A stretch of DNA of 64,000 bases from Belliella kenyensis (GTDB taxonomy: Bacteria > Bacteroidota > Bacteroidia > Cytophagales > Cyclobacteriaceae). Shown here piece after piece: positions 62,335 through 64,000 of the stretch (position 1 is the stretch's first letter; every line of letters begins with the position of its first letter). Location: positions 1 through 64,000 of the forward strand of contig NZ_JAKZGR010000009.1 in the NCBI RefSeq assembly GCF_022549675.1. Reading direction: 5' to 3'. The notes under the pieces were generated by a model, which was given only the letters and a program-made list of their open reading frames with translations, was not told the DNA's origin and ran no database searches. Both the position numbers and the translations under genes were made by a program.

Positions 62335-62919
62335 TTATTTTGCTGCAATCAGTTTGGAAAAACCATTTTCTGATTGGATATAGAATTCTACATTTGACTT
62401 GTTTCGGAAATGATCATTGCTGAATACATAAGTTTTCTTGAAACCTTTTGTATTGTGAAGTTTTTCAGAGTGAACCAAAACATTGTTTTCATAAATCATA
62501 ACCGACATGTCCGTAGGAAGCAATGAGTTTACAAGTAGCTTGTACTTATTTCCTTCTTCCACATCTAGTTTAGAATAGACAACTGGTTCAGCATTTTTTT
62601 CTTCAAGTTCTAAATCCAAATGATCAATTTCTCCATTGGTGTTGTAGATTCCAACTTGGTATTTTCCTGGAGCAAGTTTTGAGAAGTCATAAGCTTTTGA
62701 AAATGCTTTCTTTGCTTTGATTCTGTCCATGTGTACAAGCGAACGCTTGCTGTCGTAAATTTTCACCAATAATGGTCCTTCTGGAGTAGATCCATAGATC
62801 AATTGTACCTTACTGTCTTCTAGTTGCTTTAACTTGACAGTAGCTTCTGTTCCTTTTTTCTCTGCATGTGCTGCAAATGTCAAACATAATGCAAGAGTGA
62901 GCGCTGTGAATAATCTCAT
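62335..62919 (-). CDS. Small exported protein of unknown function
   Basis: A 194-residue protein. The ATG at 62919 gives a clean signal peptide (MRLFTALTLALCLTFAAHA); the longer frame to 62970 adds 17 residues and spoils it. The mature part has two related beta-sandwich-like halves (LLVKIYDSKRSLVHMDRIKAK; MSVMIYENNVLVHSEKLHN, each given in part), similar to the domain that precedes T9SS sorting signals. No sorting domain follows. Function unknown. Confidence 0.8.
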   Translation of the reverse strand: MRLFTALTLALCLTFAAHAEKKGTEATVKLKQLEDSKVQLIYGSTPEGPLLVKIYDSKRSLVHMDRIKAKKAFSKAYDFSKLAPGKYQVGIYNTNGEIDHLDLELEEKNAEPVVYSKLDVEEGNKYKLLVNSLLPTDMSVMIYENNVLVHSEKLHNTKGFKKTYVFSNDHFRNKSNVEFYIQSENGFSKLIAAK

Positions 62920-63026
62920 AGTAGTGTTGTTTAATAATGTTTTAAGATTTACTATTTTGATTAACCTCATGATTCAGCGGGAGCTGAATGTCTTACGATG
63001 AGGCCAGCTATTTTGGGATAACAATA

Positions 63027-63058
63027 CAAACTTAATGGGTTGATTTAATAATTACAAA
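63027..63058 (-). promoter_or_regulatory. Strong sigma-ABfr-type promoter of the small exported protein
   Basis: On the minus strand TTTG (63055-63058), 20 nt, then TAAGTTTG (63027-63034) match the full TTTG-N19-21-TAnnTTTG consensus. The predicted start near 63020 gives a ~100-nt leader to the ATG at 62919, which also supports that start over 62970. Confidence 0.75.
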
Positions 63059-63341
63059 TAATTCAATAAAAATATTTAAAAATTACGAAATCAATCAGTT
63101 TAATCGTTAATAGTTGCCAAATCCATAATTATCTAAAATTTGCTCGGAAACGTTTTCATAGATTGCTACATTTTTTTAATTCAGGTAAATGTGAAATTAA
63201 ATTTGGCAAAATTCCTGAAAATGATTTTCAGTGCTAAATGAATCTTTGAAATGAGATTTTTTGCAAATTTTCGTTTGAATTTGGAATCATTATCCTAATC
63301 TATCAGGATGGGGCAGGAAGTAGTCTAAGTTATAAATAAAA

Positions 63342-63371
63342 ATGCCTAGAAGAATTTAATCTTCTAGGCAT
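63342..63371 (-). terminator. Terminator of serS
   Basis: ATGCCTAGAAGA (63342-63353) and TCTTCTAGGCAT (63360-63371) form a perfect 12-bp stem with a 6-nt loop. On the minus strand it is followed by TTTTATTTAT. Confidence 0.9.
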
Positions 63372-63443
63372 CTAAATAATTCATTCATTACAAAATTGAG
63401 GGTAATTTAGGTTAATAAAGGACAAGCCTGTTTCATTTGAAAC

Positions 63444-64000
63444 TTAGATTTTATCGAATCCTAAATAAGGGACTAGAGCCTTTGGCATATTGATACCCTC
63501 AGAAGTCTGATTGTTTTCCAAAATGGCGGCAACTATTCTTGGTAAAGCTAAAGCTGATCCATTTAAAGTGTGAGCTAGACTTGTTTTCTTATCCTCTCCT
63601 TTATAGCGTAGCTTAAGGCGATTTGCTTGATATGTTTCAAAGTTACTTACAGAGCTCACTTCAAGCCATCTTTCCTGAGCCGCAGAGTATACTTCCATGT
63701 CATAGGTGAGTGCAGATGTGAATCCCATGTCTCCACCACAGAGTTTTAATACCCTATATGGGAGCTCTAGCTTTTGCAAAAGTTTCTGAACATAAATGCT
63801 CATGTCCTCTAATGCCTCATAAGACTTGTCTGGATGGGAAATTTGTACGATTTCTACTTTATCAAATTGATGAAGTCTATTCAGTCCTCTCACATGTGCA
63901 CCCCAGCTACCAGCTTCTCTTCTAAAGCATGGTGTGTGACCAGCGTTTTTGATTGGAAAATCTTCCTCCTGCAAAATGACATCTCTATAAAGATTGGTGA
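63444..64000 (-). CDS. serS: Seryl-tRNA synthetase, C-terminal part (cut by window edge)
   Basis: The gene continues past 64000: the frame is open to the last base and begins TNLYRDVILQEEDFP, the class II motif 2 entry. About 185 C-terminal residues are present. They include motif 2 (CFRREAGSWG), the serine-pocket FDKVEIVQ, the middle CGGDMGFTSALTYDMEV and motif 3 (NGSALALPRIVAAILE). The enzyme charges tRNA-Ser. An internal TTG at 63974 is not the start. Confidence 0.95.
   Translation of the reverse strand, partial: TNLYRDVILQEEDFPIKNAGHTPCFRREAGSWGAHVRGLNRLHQFDKVEIVQISHPDKSYEALEDMSIYVQKLLQKLELPYRVLKLCGGDMGFTSALTYDMEVYSAAQERWLEVSSVSNFETYQANRLKLRYKGEDKKTSLAHTLNGSALALPRIVAAILENNQTSEGINMPKALVPYLGFDKI

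Larger units (their letters stand above)
62920..63443. other. Intergenic region upstream of the small exported protein
   Basis: Holds a promoter (63027-63058) for the leftward gene and the serS terminator (63342-63371). The remaining ~280 bp are AT-rich with nothing recognised. Confidence 0.6.

Overview
The window is a chromosomal segment of a member of the Bacteroidota, most likely order Cytophagales (an Algoriphagus/Belliella-like Cyclobacteriaceae is my best guess, by inference only). The signs are a PorZ-type component of the type IX secretion system (T9SS), several proteins with T9SS C-terminal sorting domains, a SusC/SusD pair, Rho with a very long charged N-terminal extension, an NqrF subunit, promoters of the TTG-N19-21-TAnnTTTG type used by Bacteroidota sigma-ABfr, and almost no Shine-Dalgarno sequences. 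No tRNA, rRNA or CRISPR array was recognised.

Layout. 1-700: three tandem copies of a ~250 bp intergenic repeat ending in an expanded 7-bp microsatellite. 796-6404: tdk, porZ, recO, rho. 6647-9409: a type II restriction-modification cassette on the minus strand (XRE controller, C5 methyltransferase, PD-ExK nuclease) with a palindromic operator over its promoter. 9861-17364: three large surface or exported proteins (DUF11 protein with T9SS domain, glycine-rich T9SS protein, beta-propeller/beta-helix lipoprotein). 17535-20240, minus strand: DUF4168 protein, CPA2 antiporter, tandem UspA protein. 20673-28927: SusC, SusD, a small lipoprotein and an M14 metallopeptidase, which look like a peptide-acquisition operon. 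29129-30570: an orphan exported protein followed by remnants of two truncated genes fused head to tail. 30572-37385: the RDD / SpoIIM / membrane protein / DUF4129 / DUF4350 / MoxR / DUF58 cluster. 37441-42899, minus strand: the rod-shape operon mreB-mreC-mreD-mrdA-rodA. 43318-48159: rimP-nusA-infB. 48313-53265: small and orphan exported proteins, then a RelE/HigA-type toxin-antitoxin pair. 53528-57702: cstA (minus), accD, nqrF. 57888-60923: an arginase-fold protein, a cytochrome-b5-like protein, a BadF-type sugar kinase and murQ, suggesting amino-sugar or peptidoglycan recycling. 61005-64000: an RluB-type pseudouridine synthase, a small exported protein, and serS cut by the window edge.

Most of the window is ordinary core genome. 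The parts that merit a second look are the heptad-repeat array at the left end, the self-regulated restriction-modification cassette and the odd sequence beside it, the exported-protein cluster at 9.8-17.4 kb, the gene-remnant junction at 30.4 kb, the AccD that has lost its zinc ribbon, and the arginase-fold protein with an altered metal site.
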